From Rotaria macrura (taxonomy: Eukaryota > Rotifera > Eurotatoria > Philodinida > Philodinidae): a stretch of DNA of 64,000 bases. Position 1 is the first letter of the stretch. Each line of letters begins with the position of its first letter. The notes under the pieces were generated by a model that was given only the letters and a program-made list of their open reading frames with translations, ran no database searches and was not told where the DNA came from. A program made the position numbers and the translations under genes. This document shows, one piece after another, positions 39,606 through 52,200 of the stretch. The stretch lies in assembly GCA_900239685.1 (NCBI GenBank), contig OENT01000166.1:62001-126000 (forward strand), in the 5' to 3' direction.

Positions 39606-42282
39606 GAGTAGTGAGGTCTTGAACGTTGACATAAAGTTTTTTCTTACTTTCTAGCAATTAGCAGCGGATCACTACATCGTGCTCTTCAGTTCCGTTGATA
39701 TATAGCGTGATAGAATCAGTCATTCTATGTTGTAAGTATAAATGAATGACATCAATTCACTGTACCATGTATTGAAAAAATAAGACTTGTTTCTAAAAAT
39801 CATTTTCCAATTCTTGGTAAATCTATGTATCGATTAGAACTAACTGTGCTAAAACCTGTTTAGTTAATAAGAATATCAGATAATTAGTGTTAGATTGACC
39901 ATCGGATGTTATTTCAAGCATTAATATACGTCTCTCGACTACTTTCAAGAATTACTTTATCATAGAAAATGAAAATTAGATTTATCGAAATTAAGGTTTC
40001 TGTATATATGTAAATTCAAAGCAACTTTCATTCCTTTCGAGATCAATCGATGAGCAATATTTCAAAGATTCGTACTTGTGGTCATAGTGAACGTAAAGAA
40101 ATTTTCTGAGAATAAAAAATATAGAATCAAGTTTTTCTCGATTTTATTTCATTCAATATGGTGCAAGACTTAGGTATGATTTTTTTTCATCTGCTAGTTT
40201 CTATTTAATCAGATTGAATTATCAAAATATCACAGGGTGCAAAATCTACAATATTGTATAGTTGTTCGAACATGTTCAATGACTTTTCATTCAATTAACT
40301 TCGGAATATCTTCATTCATGTGAGGTCTTGCATTATAATGATGAAATTTATGGCATGAACACAAGACATTAATCTATCCTTCAGTATTTCTTCGATAAAA
40401 GAATTCAAGTAACTATCAATGATAATGGATGATCTTGCCTGGATCTACATGAGGGTTTAAAGAGAATGTCATCTAGATAAATGAATCAGACAGTTAAATC
40501 CTATTTAATTAGTTGATTACTAATTAATAACTAGAACCAATACTTTAGGTTGGTCAAAGATCTGTGGTAGATTCAACTGTATATCAACAGAAAAAATCTG
40601 AATGTGCTTTTTTAAACAGGGTTTCGACAAGATTTTTTCTGTCAAATAGAAAAGTCACAGTCGATCTGATTATTGAAACGGTTACCTACGGCAATCATTT
40701 TAAAAGAGATGCGTAATTGAGTTTACGAAGACAGGTGAGTGTATCGCGGCACCATACGTTGATGACGTTGTACTGATTAGTACCCAAGCAGTATTCGACG
40801 AATTTATTTTTGATAAAAACTACGCAGTATGACGTATCATTGTGTAACATTAGCAAAATATTCTTTTTTTGGAATTTTACCACATTTGCTTGACAATCTC
40901 AAACCTGTTCGTCTCGTTGCGCATTAGCCAGCATGTTGAGAGCCCAGTAGACAATAATTTTCTTCAACTGCACATGATGAGAAACAATTCATTGAATAGT
41001 GCACTGTGAATGACACCAGTATGTATTTATATTTCTTCCATGTTAAAATTAGACTCATCATCATCAGTCAAGTAGTGAACGTTTTTCAAAATCTTCGCGT
41101 CCGTCTGGTAATCAATTTGACTATTAAGTAACTGTCCGAAAAAGGTGAAACTTCATTAGCAATAATAGAGTCTCATTCATCATGAACGGAGTACGGTTGA
41201 ATACAATATGCATGACAATATAGAAACAAAATACTTCCATTATGTAACGGAGTAAACATGCACAGTACTTTGACTACTATGTATAGATATATAAACAGAG
41301 TGTGTTTTTTCTTCATAAGTTTTCTCAGACTTCGATATAATATCCATCTCGATAGTTTTTGTATGATCTAAGTATTGATCACATATTCAATATCTAACAT
41401 ACTCTTTGATCAAAATACGACAAGTCAATTATTTCTAGATAAGACAAAAAAGTGGTGTAACCAAGAATTCTATTACACAGTATTCGATTATGTCTACAAA
41501 ATATGAAATCTTATGCGCCTATTTTACGAGCAGTGTAATCTATAATCTGTTGTAAATAAACTTGATGTCAGATAAGAATAATCTAAAATGGTTCAATGTT
41601 ACTGTGAGCATGTGAAAAATAATTGACGGTCAAAGGCACAATTTACATCTGCGATAAGTAGACACATGAATATAAAAAATCTATGATAAAATATCTTTGT
41701 TTGAAGTACTGTTTTTGCAATGATTCAACGTGCACACATCCTTAGAGTACTTCTACTCGGTCAATATTTCGTTTTCAAGATGAAATCAATGATACTACTA
41801 GGAACTTGAAATTTCTAAAATAAACCTTTTGTTGTAATTACGTATTATGATAATACTTCAATTAATTTTCATTGTAAATTATAGTCTATTCAAGAGATGA
41901 ATACTTTCATTCTCTATAATTCTTTAATCAGTACGAAATCTGATCTGTTCGTTCTTTTTTAATCAAAACTTGACATGGTTCGGTTTATATTGCATCAGAA
42001 TCAAAGCAATATGAATACAAGACAAAACATGTTTATTATTGATTGAAATATCTAGCAAAATATTTCATCATTCTCTATGCCTATTGAATCACACTCATAT
42101 GTACTAATAGTATTGGATTTAAGCAAGAAAAAAAAAACTAATAATGAAATTCGTCATTGAAATACATGCATTTTATTAGTGCACATACGATGAGACCATA
42201 TGTTGTCTCATTTGTATTTTATTTCAAGAAAGAATCTGAAATTTATACAAGCTGGTGCATAGGACCGCAAGTTGTTGGATAA

Positions 42283-42895
42283 ATGAATCTGACGACGACC
42301 ATGGAGAACAATTGGTTCAATGATATTCAATATGGTAACAAAGGTGCAGCTCTATTTATTATAACTTATATCGGATTCTATGGTTTAAGTATAATATGTT
42401 TATTTGGTCAACAATTAAAGCAAACTCAACGACAACGATATGAATTACCAGCGTCATTTTTAAAAACACTTTGGGATGTACCAAATAAAAATAGACTCTA
42501 TCGTATGTATAAAATCGAAATTATATATTGATTTGATCTATCTATCAATAATTCTTTTCATATTAGAAGAATTAGCTGATGTTGAACGTTTAAAACGCAT
42601 ATTTCGAGGTTATTTTGCTGATCATGAAACATATTCAACACTCGGTTATGCTGATCTTCAAGCTTTGGTTGACGAACGTGCATATGCATGTGCATTGAGA
42701 TATCGACAAAAATTACGGCGTCTACATTTGTCGCATACGGATTATTATCTTGATATTGCACGAAATATTGATCGTAATGAAAATGATGAAAAGGTTTCCA
42801 AATCAACAGCATCAACAACTATTCAAAATGAAACAATTGATAATATGAATAGAACAGAAAATGAAAATCAACTATTATCAATTTCTGTTGTTTGA
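42283..42895 (+). CDS. Uncharacterised single-pass membrane protein
   Basis: Two exons (42283-42502 and 42567-42895), joined across a 64-bp intron with a GTATGT donor and TTAG acceptor, encode 182 residues. An N-terminal stretch with an extracellular-like MENNWFND segment leads into one hydrophobic helix at about residues 22-42 (ALFIITYIGFYGLSIICLF). A long, charged, probably cytoplasmic tail follows, with a conserved-looking block (LPASFLKTLWDVPNKNRLYQ), a basic/helical part (ALRYRQKLRRLHL) and a Ser/Thr/Asn-rich end. AATAAA lies at 42919-42924. The topology resembles small accessory subunits of ion channels in size only; I see no family motif that proves this. The clean splice and coherent composition argue for a real gene. 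I do not recognise the family. Confidence 0.8.
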
Positions 42896-43409
42896 TGATC
42901 TGTTTCAATAATAATTATAATAAAAATATTCTTCTATACTATACATAATAATTATGAAACTCGATTTTAGATGTTAATATCGGATTAGATTCATTCGTAC
43001 AATAAACCTTGTATGTTAAATCCTATTGTTTTCATTTGCTCTTATTTCAAAATAAGAATATCAATCAAATTCTTTAGTATATACGATTGATGTATGTATT
43101 AAATGAGTTTACAACATGATTATTTATAAAGATTAATTCAATGAAAAGATCTAAAAACTTTCACAATAGGATTTCAAGTTCATTCATCATTGTAAATCTT
43201 TTGAGATAAATATTTAAAATTAATTTTATTGTTCGTACATGCATTGTAGAGAAACAAAATGGAATGAAGCATTTCAATGAATGAATTCTAAAACTTTCGA
43301 CGAACATTTAACTTATGTTGAGTGGCGGAAACTGATTGGTCTTAAAAACAAACCGCATAATTATGTACTTCAAATGTGTTATAAAGCGTGTATGCATAAT
43401 TTGGCTCTT

Positions 43410-43459
<50 letters not shown>
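43410..43459. repeat. ATG trinucleotide microsatellite
   Basis: About 16-17 uninterrupted ATG units. It produces poly-Met and poly-His shadow frames that should not be annotated as proteins. Confidence 0.95.
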
Positions 43460-43620
43460 AAAAGCCGCAACAGTTACAATTAATATGACTGTATGTGGTA
43501 GGCAAGTGAAATTTATCAACTGAAAGAAAATAATGAGAAATTTTGATTTCATTGAAGTTTTCTCTGAATTTATACGTTACTGTGTTTTTTTTATTAACGA
43601 TAAAATAAAGATCTCTTCAA

Positions 43621-43644
43621 ATATATATATATATATATATATAT
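43621..43644. repeat. AT dinucleotide microsatellite
   Basis: Twelve uninterrupted AT units. Confidence 0.95.
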
Positions 43645-45538
43645 CAACGAAAAGAAATAAGTCGATCATAGCCTATTTATGATGTGTAATATAGTCAGGT
43701 ATTCGTCATTTTTCCGAGAGCAGAAAAACAAACCTATTTACTCTGATCCACATTGAACAATTGGCTTCGTTGACAACAAGGAGAAGAACTGTGTTCTTAT
43801 AGAAAGTTGCTGTTAATTTTCTACAACATTCTCTTTCAGAAAAATTCTCTTTGACTTTATGGCATCCCAGGCAAAAAATAGTTTTAGTTTAGGGCAGACT
43901 CTCGAGCATAGAATAGAATTTTATTTCGATACTATATATGTATTGTACTTTGACTTCAGTATTTTATTATCGAGAATTCTTTAATGTAAATTTCGATGAA
44001 TTCAATAGGAAATAAACATATACAAAGATCAACACAAGAAAAAAAAATTATCTTCACAGATTAAAATATTTACCGAGCGAGATCTTATCAATAGTCAAGT
44101 TATAGATAATAGTTTGATCGAGTTTTTCCTGCTTCGTAAAATTAAAATTTGTTTTCGAAATATATATTTAATTAGTACTTTTACTAATTTCGATCAATCA
44201 TAAACATATCGTCATGTCGAACGATGTATTGTTCATCTGTTGTATAACAAGGACTGGTCAGATTCAATTTCATGTACTTACTGAACGGGAATTGAAGTAC
44301 AACAAATAAAAATTCAAGAATCTTGATAAATAATTTAGTAAGAAAATAAAAAAAGAAAAACAAATCTTCTTTACTTGAGTAATCTTTTATAAGATACTAT
44401 CAAAGAAAAGTTGATTGTACTATCATAATTTTTTAATTAATGTGTAAAAAAGATGCTTAATCTCATGGCAGTTAAGTTGAACAGAAAAAAAACTTCAATT
44501 TTAGTGGAGCTCACCAACAATAGAATACGATGATTTAAGCATCGAATCACGAGAGAACTAGCTATTTGACGTCAATGTGCCATCGATTGCCATCGTAATC
44601 ATGAAAGTTCAGAAAAACATATGACAAAGATTTGTCGAATATTGCCGTTATTTTTTCCTTTTATTTGTCCAACTCAAATTTTAACATACAATCATGAATA
44701 ATTGCAATCACACTTACAAAATATCGAATAGTTTTCCATCTGGTTATCAGAAAAGACAACATAAATATGCGTTCTTCAAAATACTATTTAGTTTCTTTCT
44801 TTTTTTTTAAATTAACTCAATATTTATTAATATGATGTAGTTGTCATCTGTTATTCAAATCATTTAACATTAATATATGCATTTGTCAAATGTTGAAACA
44901 TTAGGAAAAAAAATTGTTTGTTGACAAATTGATTAAAGTTTGCGTTACTATAACATCGACACTAATCTCATACACATAATTCATCTGTAAATTAATTCTT
45001 TTTAATATGCTTATTTATCGATATATTTTCTTCATTAATTTGATATTAAATGATGAATTTTCGGTTTTTTTTTTCTTTTTCATTTGTACTTAATGTCATC
45101 AAACAGACATACATTTAGAAGGAATACAATAAACAAAAGAAAATCTCACCTAGAGGTATACTTAAAATCATCACTGTCGTTTTTTTTCTTTTTTGTTTGT
45201 TGAATATACATTTACGAAAGGAAAACAACATCATTATTATTCTGGAAACACCGAAAAAAAAAGAAGAAAATATAGATATAACTCTGAAGAAAACAACAAC
45301 AGTTAGACATACAAATACATACACCGGTATTCACATTGTTTTTTCTTAAATACAATAAGAATGAGAAAAAGAATGACATATATGTAATCATTCATTATTT
45401 CATGAGTTTAAAAAAATTTATAGTTGTTATTTTTCTTGGTCAATAGATGAGTATGAAACATGGGTTTTCTTTTTTCAATATATTTGAGCAAAATTTTATA
45501 CGAAATGATGAAAGGTTTTTTTTTTCATGTGACATTGT

Positions 45539-45562
45539 ATGTGTGTGTGTGTGTGTGTGTGT
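45539..45562. repeat. GT dinucleotide microsatellite
   Basis: About 12 GT units, just downstream of the MEF2 stop codon on the minus strand, so probably in or near its 3' UTR. Confidence 0.9.
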
Positions 45563-45577
45563 TTGTGCTTGTTGCTT

Positions 45578-45902
45578 TCAAGTTGTATTCGGCCAAGTAG
45601 AAGAATCAAAACGAGCATGTTTAAGTGATGGCTCTGAACATGAAGATGAATTAATATAATCAATAGATCGTTGTTGTTGAGGTATAGGAGTTTTTGATAT
45701 CGAATGATTTGGACCGGAATTCGTATCATTTATTGATGAACGAGTGTTATTTGTAGCAAGTGATATAGGCGGTGAAAATGGTTCATTTTTTGGACGATGG
45801 TGTTGTTGCTGTTGCTGTTGCTGTTGGTGATGATGAAGATGGTGTTGTTGTTGTTGTTGATAATATAAATGTGGACTGGCACAATTGGGATTATTGTTGT
45901 TG

Positions 45903-45958
<56 letters not shown>

Positions 45959-47244
45959 GGTTGCCGATGATTGAGCACATAGTGCTTGTTGCATATCATA
46001 ATTCATCATGCTAGATTAACAATAATACAAAGATGTTTTTTTTTCTTTTTATTTCATGACAATCCAAAAGCACATGATTTACCCTAATGGTAATGGGTTC
46101 ATTTGAAGTGTAGCTGCCAAGGACGAACGAGATGATGTATGCCAATGATGAAAATTATTACTTTCAGCTCCACTACTACCTGTATTTAATGTAAAATCGG
46201 CTACAAAGAACTCATGTCGTGATTAAACATTAATAAATAAGGAATTAAAAAATGAAACTCACAATTGATGCGATTAGGAGTTCCTCCTCCACCTGTCAAA
46301 TCATTATGATGAGGTGTGACATGTGACGAAGCTGTTGTCAAAGGTGTTCCACTATTAGTGTTCATTGAAAATTTGTTATTCAAATTTGGCGTTGACTGTG
46401 GCTTAGACGATGCATTAGGACTTGTACGTGATTCACTTGGTGAACTAGGCGGTGAATATGTTGATTGAGGTGATGGTGACGAAGATGCATCGATACCCGT
46501 TGTTCCATGAACTGAAATTTTCATATATACAATATTACTTTTCATGAATTTTGCTCATTAACCTGATAAAAAATTCTGTTGTTGTGTTGCTTGTTGTCCC
46601 ATACCATTTACCATTGACAATGATGGATGATAGTTTCCACTCTGTTGAGACTAAAGTTAAACGATACAAAAAGGAAAACAATTAAATTGAAAAAACGAAT
46701 ATTCAATGGTTTTCTTTTCTATTCTTATATAAAATATGTATATATATATATATATATATGTAGGTATATACATACTTGATTGGTACGTTTTCTTGAATCA
46801 TTTAATGTTGGCTCAAGATGATGATGCGATGGTAATTGATGATTACTGTCCATTTCATTAGCACTATCATCTTCCATATCATTATCACTGTCGTTTTGAT
46901 CAAGATGTTTCGATTCTTTTTTATGGAGAATCTTTATTCAATTGAAAAAATGATTTTTTTATATTTTTCAAGAATGCTCATTTTACTTGTACGATCTCAT
47001 TATTTGTTCGACTTTCATGTGGTTCATTATATTCCGTATATTTGAGCAAGATTTTGTCCATATCCGTTGATGCATATTGGAAAAGTTTATTGGACGAATT
47101 AAATATGATGAGCGCTATTTCACAATCACATAGAACGCTTAATTCATAAGCTTTTTTCATAAGACCGAATTTTCGCTTTGTAAATGTCACTTGACGATTA
47201 CGTTCGTCAGTTATTTTCGATATTTGAATCTTTTTTCTACCCAT
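45578..47244 (-). CDS. MEF2: MEF2 transcription factor (MADS-box), complete
   Basis: Six coding exons (47244-46987, 46931-46776, 46650-46563, 46511-46263, 46200-46083, 46010-45578) splice to 433 residues with exact phase closure. MEF2 binds A/T-rich elements as a dimer and drives muscle and neuronal gene programmes in animals. Residues 1-57 form the MADS box ([18 protein letters not shown]...), and 58-86 the MEF2 domain (NEPHESRTN), all in exon 1. The rest is a low-complexity activation region: an acidic/His-rich exon 2, Gln-rich exon 3, Ser/Pro-rich exon 4, and a last exon with 23 consecutive Asn codons (45890-45958) followed by Gln/His runs. [11 protein letters not shown] resembles the K-x-EP-x-SPP phospho/SUMO motif of vertebrate MEF2. 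A splice acceptor lies one base before the ATG, so 5' UTR is spliced on. The single-copy animal MEF2 is the obvious identity. Confidence 0.97.
45890..45958 (-). repeat. AAT/AAC trinucleotide run coding poly-Asn in MEF2
   Basis: Twenty-three consecutive Asn codons within the last MEF2 exon, mostly pure AAT. It is probably length-variable between alleles. Confidence 0.95.
46739..46759. repeat. AT dinucleotide microsatellite in MEF2 intron
   Basis: About ten TA units lie in the intron between MEF2 exons 2 and 3, just downstream of the exon 2 donor. Confidence 0.9.
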
Positions 47245-48023
47245 TCTAAAAATGAATATATAAATAAGTGAACGAAAATTCATCGTGAAAAAATTTAATG
47301 TTGAATACATTGAAATCGAACATGAATCAATGGCATTAACTAGAGTATATATGGCAAAAAAATAGTCATCTAATATGACCAACGATATTGGATATGGAAT
47401 GAAAATTGTGCGTGCTGTTCTCATTGAAACTCATTAACATACAATCTATGTTTAAGTATGGATGATGTGTTGTACCTTTATGAGTGCAAAATAAATGTAA
47501 AGGAGAGAAAAAGGAGTCTCTGTGTATGATAGATAGTACGTACGAAATTAAACTGTATGTATATATATATAGATTCATTTTCTCGATTTTTCTGCCGTGA
47601 ATAAGTTTTTTCTCATGTTCTCATTTGTAAAACGTAATCTTTTCCTTTTAATCAACTAGCGTAAAATAACTTATTCGTGCAGATACTCGTTTTTGGAAAA
47701 TATACCTTAGATACATCAAACAGATATAGTTATTCTCATCAGAAATATTCTATGAACGTCACTCGTGCATAGTTCCTTTCATCCTCATCGTTTGTAAGCT
47801 TTCCGCAACTTAAATCTATTCAAATTATTCGATGGTTGATCGAATATATATATATATATATATATATATTCTTTTTCTCGACATTATATAGATCAAAAAA
47901 CCATGTTCAACTTAATCAAATAATCTTAAATTGAGAAAAATTTCCTCGGTAGATGATTGCTTTTTTTTAGTAACATTGGATATCAACCAGTAATTTATTA
48001 TAAGATATAAATATACGACTTAC

Positions 48024-48300
48024 CTAAAACCGTATGTGGGTTGTTTTTTTTCTATTTTTTTTTGTTTCAGTTGATGACAATAATAAAAAAAAGAAAGGAA
48101 GAATAAGAAGATAGGTGATGACAAACAAACGGTATGTTGTTTGTTTGTCGAACTAGTGCACGATGATGATGACAAACTTGTGTACGTGTGCGTGTATTTT
48201 GTATATATTTGTGTGTGTGTGTGTGTGCGTGTGCGCGCGTTTGTCCTGAGATTTTTCTTCTTCTTCTTCTTCTTCTTCTTGCTTTGAAACACAAAGACGA
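48024..48300 (-). other. Possible non-coding first exon of MEF2
   Basis: On the minus strand GGTTTTAG/GTAAGT at 48024/48023 is a consensus donor. It could pair with the TTTTTAG acceptor at 47247-47246, one base before the MEF2 start codon, giving an intron of about 780 bp. The 5' limit of the exon is not defined by sequence; 48300 is arbitrary. Confidence 0.35.
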
Positions 48301-49273
48301 TGACGCAGTCTGGCAGCACAACAGAGACCAGTCGGTCGCGACTTTTTTTTTATATATATATTTTTCGAAAAAAGAAAAACGAGAAACGCTTGTTGCTGAT
48401 GCTAAAGCGACGTCGTCGACTATTGCTTTCGTTCTTTCAATGCACCCTATGATGCCCAGATTCTCTCTCACTTCAACCCTTTTTTCTTGTTCTCCTTTGA
48501 GCGACCCGGTTTTCTTTTTTTTCTGGTTTTTTTCTTGTTCCTTTCTTTCTTTCTTCTTTTTTTTCTCTCCTTGAGTAATATCTAATTTGCGTGTGTTGTT
48601 ACATCGAGCAATGGTCTATTGTGATGATAGACAACATGAAACATTAGAACAAGCTGCTGTATATGTATCTCAACGTGTCTTCCCATCTGTTCTTCACACG
48701 TGGTTCATCCTTCCAATAAGTACTTAAATAATCCAAAACTATCAGAAAAAAATGCTGATATACACGCACACACTTATCTAAGATTTCAACATTTTTCTGA
48801 ATGTGACATGCATTTAAGTGGACGAGAAGAACATATATTATGTCTTTCCTAATGATATATTATTGCGTACAAGTATCTTTTACCATGCAGAGGAAATCAG
48901 TTGAATAGAAATTCCAGACCTACTAATAAATGAAACAAAACCAAAAGAAAGAAGTCTACATGTATTACTTAGGACGTAATTGAAAATAGAATATTAAAGG
49001 ATAAAACTACACAATTAAGACAAAAGAAAAAGAACTGAGTGCATGGTTTTTGTCTTTACAATCTTTCGAATTGACAAATGATAGAATCTGGATAGTAGTT
49101 TATGAAAGAGTAAATATAATAATCATACAAAACTAGTTTTTTTTCTTGATTGATTGTATAAACCTGTATGTGGGTATGAGTAGGTGTTCACAATGATGTC
49201 ATTCGTCAAGAGACAAGAAGAAGAAGAAAGAAAAAACAAGAAAGATAATCGTGCACAGAAAAAAATGTAATGA

Positions 49274-49279
49274 TTTATT
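49274..49279 (-). terminator. Polyadenylation signal AATAAA of GPD2
   Basis: AATAAA on the minus strand begins 15 nt after the TAG stop codon, implying a very short 3' UTR. Confidence 0.6.
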
Positions 49280-49293
49280 GTAATTAATTGCGT

Positions 49294-52200
49294 CTAAATA
49301 CCACCACCGCTTCGTTCCGGTGATGGATTATTTTTTATTTTATCTATACGAACAGCTTTAACAAAATGACTTGTCGATACAGCTCCAGTTTTGATGGCAC
49401 TCATTAACTAGAAAAATGAAAAATGTTTTGTAATCACTTGAATGTCGAAAGGATATAATTTTACTTGAAGAAACTCTTCAGTTTCAATGATACCATTTTG
49501 ATTTTGATCAATTTCATTCATTAATATTCGAAATTCATCTTCCGATATTTCATTATTGCATTCCTAGAAAATGTTCAAAATTTGACAACAAATTAATTTT
49601 CTTTTTCTTTCGTATATGATAAAACAATTTACTTTTAGATAATGTTTTAAATCACTAAGCGTTAAAAATCCTTTATTTTCAATATCAATTTGATGAAAAT
49701 ATGTCATATAATAACTCATTTCTTCACGTGTTAGATTAATTGATACATTGCGACGCATATCACGTTTTAGATTGAGACCCATCTCACGTAATAAAAATTT
49801 TTTAGCACAATCTGTTTCTTCCTTGAATAATAATAAACGAACACAAAAGTAAACAAAAAGAAAATGCATCATTTTCTTTTTCTTTTTTCAAACCTTTTGT
49901 TTTTGTTCATTCCATTGCAATTCTTTGCTCATAATGTTAATTATACGTGGAAGAGCTTCTTCAGCTGCAATAACATTTAAAAACGATAGCCGAGTACGTC
50001 GAGCAAGAATATCTATAGCTGTACGAGCATATTCTTTGATAGCATAACTTATTTCAGCTTCGATGTAAGGAAATTCTTCATGTAAACGTTTGCCAACAAC
50101 TGGCCATCGTTTTCCTGTTAATGCTGATAAATCAGCTACTTTATTGGCTTGATCGCCATAGGTATTTGAAAGATGAATAGCAATCTATTGAATAAAAAAA
50201 ATAGAAAACGAAAGATGTTAGTTTCTTTTTCTATTAACTTCTGTATCAAGACCATGATCTTGAACGAGTCGAATGTAAGAAGTTGGTGTCCAGTTTGCAC
50301 CACCATTTAAGATTAAGCCTTTCGTTATGCAACCTCGTTTGGGTTTTAATTTTGCTGACTCTATACATTGATCAACAGTTTCTTCGGCCATTTGTCGGTA
50401 TGTAGTCCATTTTCCTCCTAATATAATTAAGATTTTATTCAATAAGATTTTAATCTGATTATGTCGGGTTTATGAAAAGATTAAATTAATTATATATAAT
50501 TAAATGCTTCAAAGCAACGACACAAAGCCTACCTACTAGTTTTTTTGTTCGCAACATCATTTTAAATTAATTCATGTTTATATTTCATTTAGTGATATCT
50601 ATGGATTGAAAAAAAACCTTGAATGATTTTTCTTCTGATGAGATTTTAATGAATCTCTAGAGGACTATAATCAAGTTAAGTCTCAAGATTATTTGCTGAT
50701 ACTTTTGTTTGTTTTATTAGAAATTTAAAAGAACTATGCTAAGTTAATTGATTACATTGGACTCGAAATCAATGAATTGTATTAATATTGAGACAAACAT
50801 GCTATTTATATTCATCACTATTTAATCAGATAAACAATACGTAGTCAATAAAAATGACTGAAAATCTATCGGGATTAATTGAATACATTATTTCATGTCT
50901 TTTGTTTTCTTTTACCTCCGACTGTAACAAGACCTGTATTACTAACATGAATAATATGATTTCTTGCTAATGATTGTGTATCTGTTTTATTTGGATTGAG
51001 AACCAATGGTCGAATACCTGCCCATGCTGATAAAATGTCACCACGACGTACTTCAACATCGGATGACAGATAGTTTTTTACTTCACCTAATATAAAATCT
51101 ACGTCGTCAGTCGATGGTGATGGATTATCAGTTAATTCACAGGGTGAATCCGTTGTGCCTAATTAAATATTTGAAATCATTAAATAATGTTGTTTTTTTT
51201 TCGCTTAAAGTTTAGTTCAAACCGGCCATGGTATGTTTTTGCCAAGGCAAAAAGAAAATAACACGTCCGTCGGATGTATTTGGATCGAGAAGACCCATAT
51301 TTGTTGGACTATAGTAATCAGGTAGTACAATATGAACACCAGCTGATGGTTGACAAATTTTTGGTACTGATGGATCATCCAATTGTCGAACCGTATCTGT
51401 ATATGGTCCAGCAGCATTAACAACACATTTAGCTCGTATTGTAAACTCTTTATCTGAAATACAATGATGAATGTAAAGCATTTCTCTCATGTACGCATAT
51501 GATAGTTCAAGTTTTACGAACATTCATACTTTTTAGATTTCTTTAATATTCAAATAGTATATAATATTCTTCATCATAGGGTGGATACTCAATGAACCTT
51601 TGTTCTGGTAATTTATATAATTTTCTATGACCTATGGAACATTTTCTTATCCTTTGAATATTTAATTATCAAGAATTCGATTCTTTAAAAATTTAATAGA
51701 TGAATATCGACATGAAATAATTATTCTTGATGTTAGACAATAGTGTTACCGACAGAAAAGAAGTAGATTTTTTTTAATTGAAAATTTTTGTTGTATAGTA
51801 TGATAACATGAGTGTTTGAGAAAATCTACTAACGAATTTTTCGAATTCAAAAGTAAAAAATGTGACCTTTATTCATTCTATATCAATCTTTCGATTATTA
51901 AATGCATGACAAAATCTTTTAAATGAATTGAGATTTTCATCTTACGAAAAGATTATTTAATTATTGTTTTTTGTAATGAGTTTTCATCTTTAGTAAATCT
52001 TTATCGATATAAGAAAGGTCTTGACAGACTATAGAAAATTTCATTCGAATAAAAGTCTTAGTTTCATATTTTCAATAGAACAATACGGAAAAATTATTTA
52101 CTTGACGAAATCAGTATCTCTCATTATATTAGCGTCGTCATAAAAGAAAAATACTACAGAAGTCTGTTTATTGATCATTGCATTGAACTCTAAGGGCTTC

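Larger units (their letters stand above)
34993..42282. other. Gene-poor, repeat-bearing stretch
   Basis: About 7.3 kb between the GPCR and the small membrane-protein gene. It holds a degenerate foldback (about 35630-36090), a 148-bp perfect inverted repeat with internal partial copies (38332-39158) and a 12-bp-stem hairpin at 39578-39605. Open frames are short and unsupported. A small C-rich patch around 36460-36490 stands out from the AT-rich background, but I cannot assign it. Confidence 0.55.
42896..45577. other. Intergenic stretch with microsatellites
   Basis: A 2.7-kb spacer between convergent genes, so both 3' ends point into it. It contains an ATG trinucleotide run (43410-43459), an AT run (43621-43644) and a GT run (45539-45562). 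The open frames that cover these runs are products of the repeats. Nothing else was recognised. Confidence 0.65.
47245..49293. other. MEF2 upstream region
   Basis: Sequence between MEF2 and the 3' end of the dehydrogenase gene. It includes an AT run near 47847-47869 and a distinctly less AT-rich segment at about 48120-48600 with GT/GC (48210-48240) and CTT (48255-48280) runs. This segment probably holds the MEF2 promoter and first exon. Open frames there (48067-48471 minus, 48188-48574 plus) are driven by the simple repeats. Confidence 0.5.

Noticed and set aside
40700-40830. YVDD-like string (PYVDDVVLIS) resembling a reverse transcriptase motif on the plus strand
   Set aside because: Only about ten residues fit; the flanking frame lacks other reverse transcriptase motifs and stops soon on both sides, so chance is likely.
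43281-43523. Plus frame with a long poly-Met run and its antisense poly-His frame
   Set aside because: Both arise from the ATG trinucleotide microsatellite and have no other supporting feature.
45730-46014. Alternate frames through the MEF2 last exon with poly-Ile, Val/Ala or Tyr/Cys runs
   Set aside because: They are shadows of the trinucleotide repeats in the real MEF2 exon.
48067-48574. Frames of 99-134 codons on both strands upstream of MEF2
   Set aside because: They are driven by GT, CTT and homopolymer runs, have no domain, and overlap the likely promoter/leader.
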